The notes beneath the pieces are model-generated. The model was not told the origin of the DNA and searched no databases. It saw only the letters and a program-made list of their open reading frames with translations. A program made the translations under genes and the position numbers. This document shows positions 1 through 7,942 of a stretch of DNA of 35,689 nt, piece after piece (within the stretch, counting starts at the first letter, position 1; every line of letters begins with the position of its first letter). The stretch comes from Gammaproteobacteria bacterium (GTDB taxonomy: Bacteria > Pseudomonadota > Gammaproteobacteria > Steroidobacterales > Steroidobacteraceae): positions 1 to 35,689 of the forward strand of contig JAQGOC010000208.1 of the NCBI GenBank assembly GCA_028293805.1, written 5' to 3'.

Positions 1-282
1 GGTAAAAACGAGACGCTCCGGCTTCACGATCTCGCGATAGACGCCTCCGACCCAATGATCAACACCTTCAGGCGAACGCAGGCACGCTCGATACTTGCCA
101 CCCACGCGGAAGTCCATCGTGTGATGGTGGGCGGTAAAACCGCGCGGACCCGGCCAGCGCGCCAGATGTTTCGGGTCACTCCAACACTCGAAGACGAGCG
201 TGCGTGGTGCATCGAACACGCGCGTAATCACCAGCTCGTGTGCGGCCGAACTCGAGGCAGCATCACCTTTTCTTGCGGACAT
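1..282 (-). CDS. SRPBCC/AHSA1 (Aha1-like) domain protein, partial
   Basis: Reading the minus strand from an ATG at 282 gives 94 open codons that run off the window edge, so only the N-terminal part is present. The product begins MSARKGD and then shows the typical start of the AHSA1 branch of the START/SRPBCC fold: ITRVFDAPRTLVFECWSDPKHLARWPGP, given here only as the landmarks VFDAP, W-x-DP and ARWPGP, followed by a DFRVGGKYR strand. These proteins have a hydrophobic ligand-binding cavity, and their ligands are mostly unknown. The start lies inside the end of the upstream arsR gene (20-base overlap), so the two are translated as a unit. ArsR plus SRPBCC is a common bacterial pair in which the regulator controls the pair itself. 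The family call is firm; the ligand cannot be told. Confidence 0.85.
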   Translation of the reverse strand, partial: MSARKGDAASSSAAHELVITRVFDAPRTLVFECWSDPKHLARWPGPRGFTAHHHTMDFRVGGKYRACLRSPEGVDHWVGGVYREIVKPERLVFT

Positions 283-616
283 GCTTCTTCTCCTGTCGCT
301 GCAGTTCAATCAGGTAGCCCCCGAGCCGATCGAAGCTCTGCTCCCAAAAATGCCGGTAGCGCTCCGCCCATTCCGAGATTTCCTTGAGCGGAGCTGCCTC
401 GAGCCTGCAGGGCCGGGACTGAGCTTTGCGGCTGCGGACAATCAGCCCTGCCTGCTCGAGCACCCTCAGGTGTCTGGAAACGGCGGGTTGGCTGATGTCG
501 AAGGGCTTCGCCAGCTCCATCACATTCGCTTCACCGGACGCCAGCTTCGCCAGGATGGCCCGCCGGGTAGGGTCTGCGAGTGCCGCAAAGGTTGCGCTGA
601 GTCGATCGGTGCGCAT
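263..616 (-). CDS. ArsR/SmtB-family winged-helix repressor
   Basis: A 117-residue winged-helix regulator. The opening LADPTRRAILAKL and the recognition region ISQPAVSRHLRVLEQAGL are the hallmark ArsR motifs, with the DNA-reading helix near residues 42-55. The Cys-containing metal site seen in true arsenic or cadmium sensors (ELCVCDL type) is absent; the equivalent stretch reads ANVMELAKPFD. This is therefore the non-metal branch usually found beside SRPBCC genes. The C-terminal ISEWAERYRHFWEQSFDRLGGYL helix is likely the dimer interface. It overlaps the downstream SRPBCC gene by 20 bases. No clear Shine-Dalgarno precedes the ATG. Autoregulation is likely because a perfect palindrome sits just upstream of the gene. 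Confidence is high for the family; the inducer is unknown. Confidence 0.9.
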   Translation of the reverse strand: MRTDRLSATFAALADPTRRAILAKLASGEANVMELAKPFDISQPAVSRHLRVLEQAGLIVRSRKAQSRPCRLEAAPLKEISEWAERYRHFWEQSFDRLGGYLIELQRQEKKHVRKKR

Positions 617-629
617 TGGATAATGTAAT

Positions 630-641
630 CGTTATATAACG
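630..641. promoter_or_regulatory. Palindromic candidate ArsR operator
   Basis: CGTTATATAACG is a perfect 12-base palindrome. It starts 8 bases past the -10 box of the promoter above, that is at about the transcription start, where bound repressor would block initiation. ArsR proteins commonly bind AT-rich palindromes in this position. Its use as the operator is inferred. Confidence 0.55.
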
Positions 642-648
642 GAGAGGT

Positions 649-677
649 TTTATAAGGCGCGAGCGCAGATCTGTCAA
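649..677 (-). promoter_or_regulatory. Sigma-70 promoter of the arsR-SRPBCC unit
   Basis: On the minus strand a perfect -35 box TTGACA (677-672) is followed after exactly 17 bases by TATAAA (654-649), a five-of-six match to the -10 box. It lies 33 bases upstream of the arsR start codon. It is the best consensus promoter I found in the window. Confidence 0.75.
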
Positions 678-745
678 GAGGCGCGCAGGCCGCGACATAC
701 CGGCATCATCTTTGGGGCGCCGGCCTGCGGGCTTGGTGGCGAACG

Positions 746-2278
746 TCAGGGGCTGCTGCTGGCCGCTGTGGAGGCGCCTGTTGCCACTTCGCTGCCATTC
801 GCCATCTGCTTCTGTATGTCGATGGAACCGTGCAACGTGTTGTTGGCGCGTTCTACCGCCGCATTGCCCATCGATTCGAACAACGCCGCGGTATCGGCAA
901 GCCGTGATGCGCGCGCGCGAACGTGCTGGACACGTGCGCTCTGACATTGCTGTCCTGCCGTCAGTTTCGCGTAGAACGGTGTGGCACCGAGCTTGTAGCG
1001 CGAGTCTGTGTCGCGCTGCGTGTCACAGGCTGCAGTCGCGGCACGGTCCGTCTGTACAAGCGTGTTCGCATCCTCATCCAGCGACACCAGAATATCGGCA
1101 ACGTTCTGAAACGCGGCCAGCACGGTCTGCTTGTACTGCGCGACAGCGGCGTCGTGGGCTGCCTCGTACTGATGCTTGCGAGCGATGAGAGCGCCGCCGT
1201 GGAACAGCGGCTGCGTCAACGAAGCGCCGGCGCTCCAAATCGCGCCAGCCGGAGACGTGAAGGTCGACCAGTCAAAGCCGCCCCGTCCGTAGGACGCGGA
1301 CAGCGTCAAAGATGGAAACATCGATGCAGTCGCCGCGCCGGCTTCGTCCGCGGTCGCTCGGACGGCAGCCTCTGCGGCGAGAATGTCAGGACGCTGGTGC
1401 AACAGGTCGGAAGGCACTGCGACCGGCACGGCTTCCGGAACATGCAAGGCGTCGAGGGACAACGGTGTGGGTGCCTGGTCCGGCGTCCGGCCCAGCAGGA
1501 CCGCTTGGGCATGACGCACGGCAAGCGCCTGCGCCCGTAGTGCCGGGAGCGTCGCAGCCGCATTGGCCGCATCCTGCTCGGCCGCCAGCATCTCGTCGTG
1601 AGATGCGCTGCCGAGCTTGTAACGCGCGGCGATCTGCTGGGCACGTTGCTCGCCGAGCGCGACGAGTTGTTCCGTCGCAGAGACCTGCTCCTGCAGCGAG
1701 GCGGCGTTGATCGTCCCCGTGACGATGTTGACTGCGAGGGCACGCCGGGTCGACTCGAGTTGGAACACCTGCTGCCGCACCTGGCTGGCCAGCGCGCGGT
1801 CGGCAAGAAATGCCGCGCCGAAGAAATCGAACGTGTACGACGTTTGAACCCGCGCCGCAAAAATGTTTTCCAGGAAAGTCTGCTGCGGCAGAATCGGAAT
1901 GCCGAGCGCCCGTTGACGCGTCGCACTGGTCTCGATGTCGACGCTCGGTAACATCGAGTTGCCGATCTGTGAGCGCAAAGCTTCGCGTGCGGACCTGAGT
2001 GCGCTCTGTGCGGCTGCCAGCGAAGGGCTGTGATTCAGCCCCTCTTCCACGAGTGCATTCAGCGCATCCGACTCATAGGCCTGCCACCACTCGGGCACTG
2101 GCCGTGCGCCGATTGCCACGTGCTGCGCGATGCCACCGGCGGTTGGCAGCTGTACAGGCTGCCCTTCAACCGAATAATGCGCAGGCGACGGCATCTGCGG
2201 TGGATTGCGGTCGGGGCCGAATGCGGTGCACGCGGACACGCCCAAAGTGAGCCCAGCCATTAGAGTGCGTGCTCTCAT
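746..2278 (-). CDS. RND efflux outer-membrane factor lipoprotein (NodT/OprM family)
   Basis: A 510-residue outer-membrane channel of a tripartite pump. The chosen start, MRARTLMAGL, gives a short lipoprotein signal with lipobox VSAC (Cys17). It is preceded by GGAGG and shares an ATGA overlap with the stop of the RND permease gene. The body shows the two OEP repeats: one with SPSLAAAQSALRSAREALRSQ and the helical stretch SYTFDFFGAAFLADRALASQVRQQV, and a second with RPDILAAEAAVRATADEAGAATASMFPSLTLSASYG and LTQPLFHGGAL. The RPDI-x-AAE and PLF-x-GG motifs are typical of NodT-type channels. It should form the trimeric outer-membrane exit duct for the pump encoded just upstream. The tail after about residue 480 is low-complexity Ser/Ala/Thr. 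Confidence 0.93.
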   Translation of the reverse strand: MRARTLMAGLTLGVSACTAFGPDRNPPQMPSPAHYSVEGQPVQLPTAGGIAQHVAIGARPVPEWWQAYESDALNALVEEGLNHSPSLAAAQSALRSAREALRSQIGNSMLPSVDIETSATRQRALGIPILPQQTFLENIFAARVQTSYTFDFFGAAFLADRALASQVRQQVFQLESTRRALAVNIVTGTINAASLQEQVSATEQLVALGEQRAQQIAARYKLGSASHDEMLAAEQDAANAAATLPALRAQALAVRHAQAVLLGRTPDQAPTPLSLDALHVPEAVPVAVPSDLLHQRPDILAAEAAVRATADEAGAATASMFPSLTLSASYGRGGFDWSTFTSPAGAIWSAGASLTQPLFHGGALIARKHQYEAAHDAAVAQYKQTVLAAFQNVADILVSLDEDANTLVQTDRAATAACDTQRDTDSRYKLGATPFYAKLTAGQQCQSARVQHVRARASRLADTAALFESMGNAAVERANNTLHGSIDIQKQMANGSEVATGASTAASSSP

Positions 2279-5200
2279 CGGGCTGCCTCCATTTGCGGGG
2301 ATGGCCCTTGCCATGCAGGCATCGCACGCTGCGGCCCTTCGTCCCGCCGGACGCGGAACCACAACGCATACAGTGCCGGTAGATAAACGAGCGTCAACAC
2401 CGTGGCCACCGTGATTCCGCCCATTAGCGCGGTCGCCATCGGACCGAAGAAGTTACTGCGCAGCAATGGAATCAGCGCCAGCACCGCCGCAGCCGCGGTC
2501 AGGGTAATAGGTCGGAAACGTCGGACCGTGGCACCGATGACGGCCTCGAAGCGACTGTGCCCTGCCAGAATGTCCTGCTCGATCTGGTCGACCAGGATCA
2601 CCGAGTTACGCATGATGATTCCGAACATCGCAATCGTCCCGAGCAACGCTACGAAGCCGAACGGCATATGGAACAGCAACAAGGCGCCGACCACTCCGAT
2701 CAGCCCGAGCGGCGCGGTGAGCACCACCAGCAGGACCCGGCTGAAACTCTGCAACTGAACCATCAACAGCACCAGCACGGCTACCAGGAGCACCGGCATT
2801 TGTACGTTGATCGAGGCCTGCGCCTTCGCGTTTTCTTCGACCGCGCCCCCGATGTCGATCCGGTACCCGACCGGCAACTGCTTGCGCAAGCTGGCAAGAG
2901 CCGCATCGACCCGGTTGGTCACGTCGATGCCCTGAGCGTTGTGTTGCACGTCCGCTTGTACGGTAATGGTCGGTTGTCGGTCGCGCTCCCAGACCACGCC
3001 GTATTCGAGGCCATAGATAAAGTGACCCAGCGCAGCCAGCGGTACCGCCGTGCCGCTAGGCGACGGGATCGCCAGACGCTCGATCTGCGACGGATCGACA
3101 CGGTCGCGTTCCGGCGCCCGCAGATCGACACCGATGAGCTTGTCGCGCTCGCGGAACTCCGTGACCGTATAGCCGGTCAGCGACATCTGCAGATAGTTCG
3201 CGATGTCCTGCGACGAGATATTGAGTTGACGCGCCCTGGTCTGATCCACTTCGAAGTGAACCGAGCGTTCGGCCGGCTCATCCCAGTCGTACTGCACGTT
3301 GGCCGTATCCGGGTTGACGCGCATCACCTTTGCAACCTGCTCGGACCATTGACGGACGGTGCCGATCTCGGGCCCGCTGACGCGAAACTGCACCGGGAAG
3401 CCGATCGGAGGACCGTTCTCGAGCCGGCTGATCCGGGTGCGAACCGACGCATAGTCGATGCGCAGCACGCCAGCCAGATCGTGAGCCAGCTTCTCGCGAT
3501 CCTTGACGCTCTTCGCCGTCACGACGAACTGAGCAAAGTTCGGTGCCGCCAGCTGCTGGTCGAGCGGCAGGTAAAAGCGCGGTGCCCCGGCGCCGACGAA
3601 GTCGATGAAGTGATCGATCTCGGGCCGTTTGGCGAGCGTAGCTTCGAAACGTTGCGCCTCACGCAGGGTCGCCGCAAGCGAGGCTCCTTCCGGCAAGCGG
3701 AAGTCGACCATCAACTCGGGTCGGTCCGAGCTCGGAAAGAACTGCTGGGGCACGAGTTTGAATGCCGCGAGTGCCACTACGAACACCGCCAGCGTGATAA
3801 CCAGCACCAGGCGGCGGCGGTCGACGCACCATGCGATCCAGCCACGCAGGCGGCGGTAGAATTTCGTGTCGTACACGTCGTGGTGCTCGGCGTGGGCCGG
3901 GTCGGAGCCCTGGCCCGCGTCGTCGGCATGGCCGAATGCGCGGCGGGTCGGGTGCTCGGAGAGAATCCGGTAGCCGAGCAACGGGATCACGATCACCGCC
4001 GCGAGCCAGGACAGCAACAGCGCGATTGCCGAGACTTCGAAGATGGAGCGCGTGTATTCGCCGGTTGCCGATTTCGCCAGCGCAATCGGCAGGAAGCCAG
4101 AGACCGTGACCAGCGTCCCGGTGAGCATCGGGAATGCAGTACTGGTGTAAGCGAATGCCGCCGCACGCAGCCGGTCGTAACCCTGTTCGAGTTTCACAGC
4201 CATGGTCTCGACCGCGATGATGGCGTCGTCGACCAGCAACCCGAGCGCCAGGATCAGCGTGCCGAGCGAGACCTTATGCAGCCCGATATTGAACAGGTAC
4301 ATGAAGAGGGCAGTCGCGGCCAGCACCAATGGGATCGAAATGACCACCACCATCCCGGTGCGAAAGCCGAGGCTCAGCAGACTGACCACCAGCACGATCC
4401 CGATCGCCTCGGCGACCGCCTCGACAAAATCATCGACCGAGCGCCCGACCGCCTGGGGCATGCTCGCCACTTGCACCAGTTTGAGTCCCGCGGGGAGCGC
4501 CGCACGCAGTGTCGCGGTTTCGGCGTCGAGCGCTTTGCCCAGCGCGATCACATCCCCCGACGGCGCCATCGTGATACCGATCCCGAGTACCGGCTTATTG
4601 CCGAAACGCATGTAGTCGGACGGCGGATCCGTATACCCACGCTCGATGGTCGCAATGTCGCCGAGCCGGAGCACACGGCCGTTGACTCGAATCAAGGTAT
4701 CGCCGAGCGTCCCGACATCCGGGAGCTGGCCGCTCGGCCGGACGTAGACGCGGTCGGCTGCGGTGGTGAAGACGCCAGAGCCGGCTACGGCGTTTTGCGC
4801 GTTGACTGCGTCGGCAATCTGCTGCGGAGTGAGGCCGAGCTTCGCGAGTTGCGCATTGGCGATCTCGACATAGACACGCTGCTCCTGATCGCCGATGAAG
4901 TCGACCTTGTTGACATGCGGCACGCGCAGCAACTCGGTGCGCAGGCGTTCCGCATAGTCGTGCAATTGCGCGAACGAGAAGCCGTCGCCTTCGAAAGCGT
5001 AGAGGTTCGTGTAGACATCACCGAATTCGTCATTGAAGTACGGCCCCTTAACACCGGCCGGTAGGGCGTTGGCCATGTCCCCCACTTTCTTCCGCACCTG
5101 GTACCACGTGTCCGGCACGCGGGATGGCGGCGCTGCATCCTTGATGGTGAAGAACAGTGTAGATTCTCCAGGGCGCGAATAGCTCCGCAGGAAGTCGACG

Positions 5201-5502
5201 TCAGCGGTCTCCTGCAGCTTACGGGCGATCCGGTCGGTCACTTCCTCCTGGACCTGCCTCGCGGTCGCACCGGCCCAGAGCGTACGGATCACCATCACCT
5301 TGAAGGTGAATGGAGGATCCTCGGACTGCGCCAGCTTGCCGTATGAGAGCACGCCAAACAGCGTCACGAGCACGAGAAGAAAGATCACCAAGGGCTGATG
5401 CCGCAGGCTCCAACTGGAAAGGTTGAAGCGATGATTGACCTCAGGCGGCGTGGGAGCCCGGCCCGGCGTGCCCCGCGGACTGCCTTGCTGCTCCTCGCTC
5501 AC
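2275..5502 (-). CDS. RND efflux pump inner-membrane permease
   Basis: A 1075-residue proton-driven exporter of the AcrB superfamily with the usual 12-helix, two-large-periplasmic-loop plan. The first helix is LVIFLLVLVTLFGVLSYGKL at 38-57. Helix 4 carries the proton-relay pair in GLLVDDAII (Asp425-Asp426, equivalent to AcrB Asp407-Asp408). In the helix-10 motif, FGIIMRNSVILVDQ, the relay lysine of AcrB (Lys940) is replaced by Arg. The N-terminal motif SEDPPFTFKVM is seen in the TriC/VexF-like branch rather than classical AcrB. The start is GTG, forming a GTGA overlap with the stop of the adaptor gene, so translation is probably coupled. Substrates cannot be predicted. Confidence 0.95.
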   Translation of the reverse strand: MSEEQQGSPRGTPGRAPTPPEVNHRFNLSSWSLRHQPLVIFLLVLVTLFGVLSYGKLAQSEDPPFTFKVMVIRTLWAGATARQVQEEVTDRIARKLQETADVDFLRSYSRPGESTLFFTIKDAAPPSRVPDTWYQVRKKVGDMANALPAGVKGPYFNDEFGDVYTNLYAFEGDGFSFAQLHDYAERLRTELLRVPHVNKVDFIGDQEQRVYVEIANAQLAKLGLTPQQIADAVNAQNAVAGSGVFTTAADRVYVRPSGQLPDVGTLGDTLIRVNGRVLRLGDIATIERGYTDPPSDYMRFGNKPVLGIGITMAPSGDVIALGKALDAETATLRAALPAGLKLVQVASMPQAVGRSVDDFVEAVAEAIGIVLVVSLLSLGFRTGMVVVISIPLVLAATALFMYLFNIGLHKVSLGTLILALGLLVDDAIIAVETMAVKLEQGYDRLRAAAFAYTSTAFPMLTGTLVTVSGFLPIALAKSATGEYTRSIFEVSAIALLLSWLAAVIVIPLLGYRILSEHPTRRAFGHADDAGQGSDPAHAEHHDVYDTKFYRRLRGWIAWCVDRRRLVLVITLAVFVVALAAFKLVPQQFFPSSDRPELMVDFRLPEGASLAATLREAQRFEATLAKRPEIDHFIDFVGAGAPRFYLPLDQQLAAPNFAQFVVTAKSVKDREKLAHDLAGVLRIDYASVRTRISRLENGPPIGFPVQFRVSGPEIGTVRQWSEQVAKVMRVNPDTANVQYDWDEPAERSVHFEVDQTRARQLNISSQDIANYLQMSLTGYTVTEFRERDKLIGVDLRAPERDRVDPSQIERLAIPSPSGTAVPLAALGHFIYGLEYGVVWERDRQPTITVQADVQHNAQGIDVTNRVDAALASLRKQLPVGYRIDIGGAVEENAKAQASINVQMPVLLVAVLVLLMVQLQSFSRVLLVVLTAPLGLIGVVGALLLFHMPFGFVALLGTIAMFGIIMRNSVILVDQIEQDILAGHSRFEAVIGATVRRFRPITLTAAAAVLALIPLLRSNFFGPMATALMGGITVATVLTLVYLPALYALWFRVRRDEGPQRAMPAWQGPSPQMEAAR

Positions 5503-6815
5503 TGCGCGCTACCAGGGTTGGCTGCGACCCGCGCACCTACCAGGCCGCCCGTACTCGCCGAGACTCCAGCTCTGGCCGGGCCTTCAGCGCTTGGCTGTCC
5601 AGGGTGCGAGACACTTGCGCTGCGCGCCGCGGCCGGGCCTTCGACGTTGCCATCGCCATCGAACAAGGGCTTCACCGGGTTCACACGTTGACCCGCGTAG
5701 ACGGTGTGCACGCCGGCCAGCACAACCGTGTCGCCATCCTTCAAGCCTTCGGTAACGATCGACGAGTGGCCGGTGTAACTACGCACCGCAACAGGTCGCA
5801 ATTCGAGGGCGGAGTTAGTTGCACCAATGACCCAGACCGCGGGGGCATTCCCCTCGTGGAAAATGGCGGTCGCAGGCACCGTGAACGTAGGCGTGGTGGC
5901 CGCGGTGGTGCCCGGGAGTGCCACGGGCCAGAGCGTCGCGTCTCCCGTCATGCCGAGACGAACCGCCTGACCGGGCTGAGTTAGCGTCAGTTTCACCCGA
6001 TAGGTCCGGCTTTGCGCATCGGCTACGGGCGAGACCTCACGCACCTGCGCATCGAAGCGGCGGTCCGGCAGGGCCGGGAACGTGACGCTCGCGATCTGTC
6101 CCACCGCGATCCGGCCAAGGTCGCTCGCGGCGGCGTCGAGAGTGACGTCGGTATCGCCCGACCAGGCAAGTCCGTAGACCGGCTGCCCGGCTGACACCAC
6201 CTGCCCGGTATCGGCGCTTTCGCTCGTGATCACACCGTCATGGTCGACGACCAGCGTGTTGTATTGGAGGGTATTGCGCGCGACGACCAGCGCGGCGGCC
6301 GACTGCTCGCGGCCGGCCTGCGCCGCGCTGAAGGCGTCCTGCGTCTGCTCGAGTTGGTTCGGAGCGATCAGATTTTGCGCCGACTGGGCCTTGTCGCGGT
6401 CGAGCTGCTGCTGCGCGAACAGCAGCCGGTGCTCGGCGGCATCGAGCGCGGCCTGGGCGCTCGCCGCCTGTTTCTGCGCGTCGATGGGGTCCAGCCGGGC
6501 AACCACTTGTCCCTTTCTGACGCTGTCGCCCAGTCGCACGCTGCGTTCGATCAGCTTGCCCGGCACTCGGAACGACATCGCGTTCGAGTACCTTGCGGCG
6601 ACTTCGATCGGATAGCGAATCCATTCGCCGCCACCGCTGCCGCCGCTACCAGCGTCGGGATGTACAGGCAGTGCCAGCACCACCGCAGGCGGTGCCGGAG
6701 GTGCTTCCGCTCGATGGCATGCGCTGACCGCAAACAGTGCTGTGGCGGCTAACGCCAACGAAGTCGCGGGTCTGGTGCGGCCGGCAGCGGCACGGTAGTT
6801 CACGGCAATATTCAC
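5499..6815 (-). CDS. RND efflux periplasmic adaptor (MFP), probable lipoprotein
   Basis: Membrane-fusion protein of about 438 residues linking the permease to the outer-membrane channel. After a lipobox-like AVSAC, it shows the beta-barrel and lipoyl halves (MSFRVPGKLIERSVRLGDSV and VVDHDGVITSESADTGQVV), separated by a long alpha-hairpin rich in Gln and Ala (AQKQAASAQAALDAAEHRLL onward). It ends with a membrane-proximal domain (TVPATAIF, VVLAGVHTVYAGQRVNPVKPL). I prefer the GTG at 6815 because GGAGGAG lies at the right distance before it. An ATG at 6830 would add five residues but has no ribosome site. It is the first gene of the three-gene efflux operon. Confidence 0.92.
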   Translation of the reverse strand: MNIAVNYRAAAGRTRPATSLALAATALFAVSACHRAEAPPAPPAVVLALPVHPDAGSGGSGGGEWIRYPIEVAARYSNAMSFRVPGKLIERSVRLGDSVRKGQVVARLDPIDAQKQAASAQAALDAAEHRLLFAQQQLDRDKAQSAQNLIAPNQLEQTQDAFSAAQAGREQSAAALVVARNTLQYNTLVVDHDGVITSESADTGQVVSAGQPVYGLAWSGDTDVTLDAAASDLGRIAVGQIASVTFPALPDRRFDAQVREVSPVADAQSRTYRVKLTLTQPGQAVRLGMTGDATLWPVALPGTTAATTPTFTVPATAIFHEGNAPAVWVIGATNSALELRPVAVRSYTGHSSIVTEGLKDGDTVVLAGVHTVYAGQRVNPVKPLFDGDGNVEGPAAARSASVSHPGQPSAEGPARAGVSASTGGLVGARVAANPGSAQ

Positions 6816-6927
6816 GGCGACTCCTCCCATCTATGCGGCTATCGGGTGCTGCGGACCCGAGGCGACTTCTATTGCGGCGCGGCAAAAACCGCCCCGCGGC
6901 TGCCTCTCATACATTCATCTTAGAACC

Positions 6928-6947
6928 CAGATACATCTGTGTATCTG
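6928..6947. promoter_or_regulatory. Inverted repeat, candidate TetR operator of the efflux operon
   Basis: CAGATACA-TCTG-TGTATCTG is a perfect inverted repeat with 8-base arms and a 4-base centre. It lies in the divergent gap between the adaptor gene (start 6815) and the tetR gene (start 6998). Its ATACA...TGTAT core resembles the ACATACA...TGTATGT operator known for AcrR. A second small palindrome, GTATAC, follows at 6947-6952. Placement and symmetry fit dual repression of pump and regulator. Confidence 0.65.
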
Positions 6948-6997
6948 TATACGATGATGAATTCAAATATTGCTCCGCATGTGCTAGCATGGGCGGC

Positions 6998-7639
6998 ATG
7001 ACCCGCAGACGCCTGACCCGAGAAGACAGCCGCGAGCAGACGACCCGCCGGCTGCTGGAAGCCGCGCAGAAGCTGATCGCCAAAAAAGGCCTGACGGCCG
7101 CCAGTGTCGAGGACATTGCCGCCGCCGCGGGCTACACACGCGGCGCGTTCTACTCGAATTTCAACAGCAAGGGCGACCTGTTTATCGAGCTCCTGCGCCG
7201 CGACCACCAAAGAAGCACGGCGGAGCTCGAGGCGTTGCGCAGCGACGCGCTGCCCCTCGAGCACATTCAAGAGCGCACGCGCGAGATCTATGCCCAGTTG
7301 TACCGCGACAACGAGTCTCTCCTGAATTGGACCGAAGCGCGCATGCTGGCGGCGCGGGATGCGAAGTTCCGCGCCAAGCTCAATGCACTGATAACCGAGA
7401 AGCGCGCCCAGATCGCCGGCTTCATCGCGTACTTTTACCAGCGCGCCGGGGTTGTGCCGCCCTCACCGCCGGAAGCGATGGCGGTGGGCTTCATGAGCCT
7501 GATCGAAGGCGTGAAGCTGTTCATGCTCTCGAGCCCGATGGATATGACTCCTGATGCCGTCGAAGGCGTGCTGGCATTGTTCGTCAACTCGATCATGGAG
7601 TTGGCGCGTCTGCAGGGCGCCGCACGCCCCAAGCCCTGA
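6998..7639 (+). CDS. TetR/AcrR-family repressor of the efflux operon
   Basis: A 213-residue one-component regulator. The N-terminal domain holds the TetR helix-turn-helix: RLLEAAQKLIAKKGL, then VEDIAAAAGYTRGAFYSNFNSKGDLF at about 38-63. The C-terminal ligand domain has AVGFMSLIEGVKLFML. The frame is open further upstream to 6737, but that extension overlaps the adaptor gene in antisense and looks non-coding. The ATG at 6998 (or 6989, three codons earlier) begins the recognisable protein. It is transcribed away from the MFP-RND-OMF operon across a gap with a perfect inverted repeat, the standard arrangement for a local pump repressor. The inducing ligand is unknown. Confidence 0.92.
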   Translation: MTRRRLTREDSREQTTRRLLEAAQKLIAKKGLTAASVEDIAAAAGYTRGAFYSNFNSKGDLFIELLRRDHQRSTAELEALRSDALPLEHIQERTREIYAQLYRDNESLLNWTEARMLAARDAKFRAKLNALITEKRAQIAGFIAYFYQRAGVVPPSPPEAMAVGFMSLIEGVKLFMLSSPMDMTPDAVEGVLALFVNSIMELARLQGAARPKP

Positions 7640-7942
7640 GCTCCTGCCAGTGTCAACCGGGCGGCACGACTGCGTAGCGCGGCCTTGCAGCACGCCTGCG
7701 CATCATTCCGGTTCATAGATCAAAATAAGAACGCCGGGATGCCCAGAATGTATTTGTGATCCAGGGCAGTCGGGTCTAGTTTGAGTGCTGCCGGGCACGT
7801 CCGGCGCGGCCAATGGAAGAGCAACCCATGATGCCGGTCCTCTCTGCCGTCCTTTCAGGAAGGGTCCTGGGGTCAGCGCTCCGGCGCCCAACCCAGTCAG
7901 CGCGTGAACCGGCCCGTGTTCCCCTGAGTTGAAGGAGATCTC
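7640..7942. other. Intergenic region between tetR and the sulfite oxidase genes
   Basis: No convincing gene in 303 bases. It holds a short GC-rich inverted repeat (GCCGG, 7790-7794, and CCGGC, 7801-7805, six bases apart) without a T-tract, and a good ribosome site (AAGGAG) at its end before the next start. I could not identify a consensus promoter. Confidence 0.6.

Noticed and set aside
678-745. Intrinsic terminator after the efflux operon
   Set aside because: A GCAGGCC/GGCCTGC pair exists but with a 30-base loop and no T-run.
2557-5064. 835-residue open frame antisense to the RND permease
   Set aside because: It mirrors the permease gene, is rich in Arg, His, Gln and Asp as GC-rich antisense frames are, and shows no domain. 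The permease motifs are unambiguous.
6737-6997. N-terminal extension of the TetR frame
   Set aside because: It runs over the adaptor gene in antisense; the TetR domain starts right after the ATG at 6998, which fits the family length.
7755-7785. Possible sigma-70 promoter before the sulfite oxidase gene (TTGTGA with TCTAGT)
   Set aside because: The spacing is 15 bases and the -10 match is poor.
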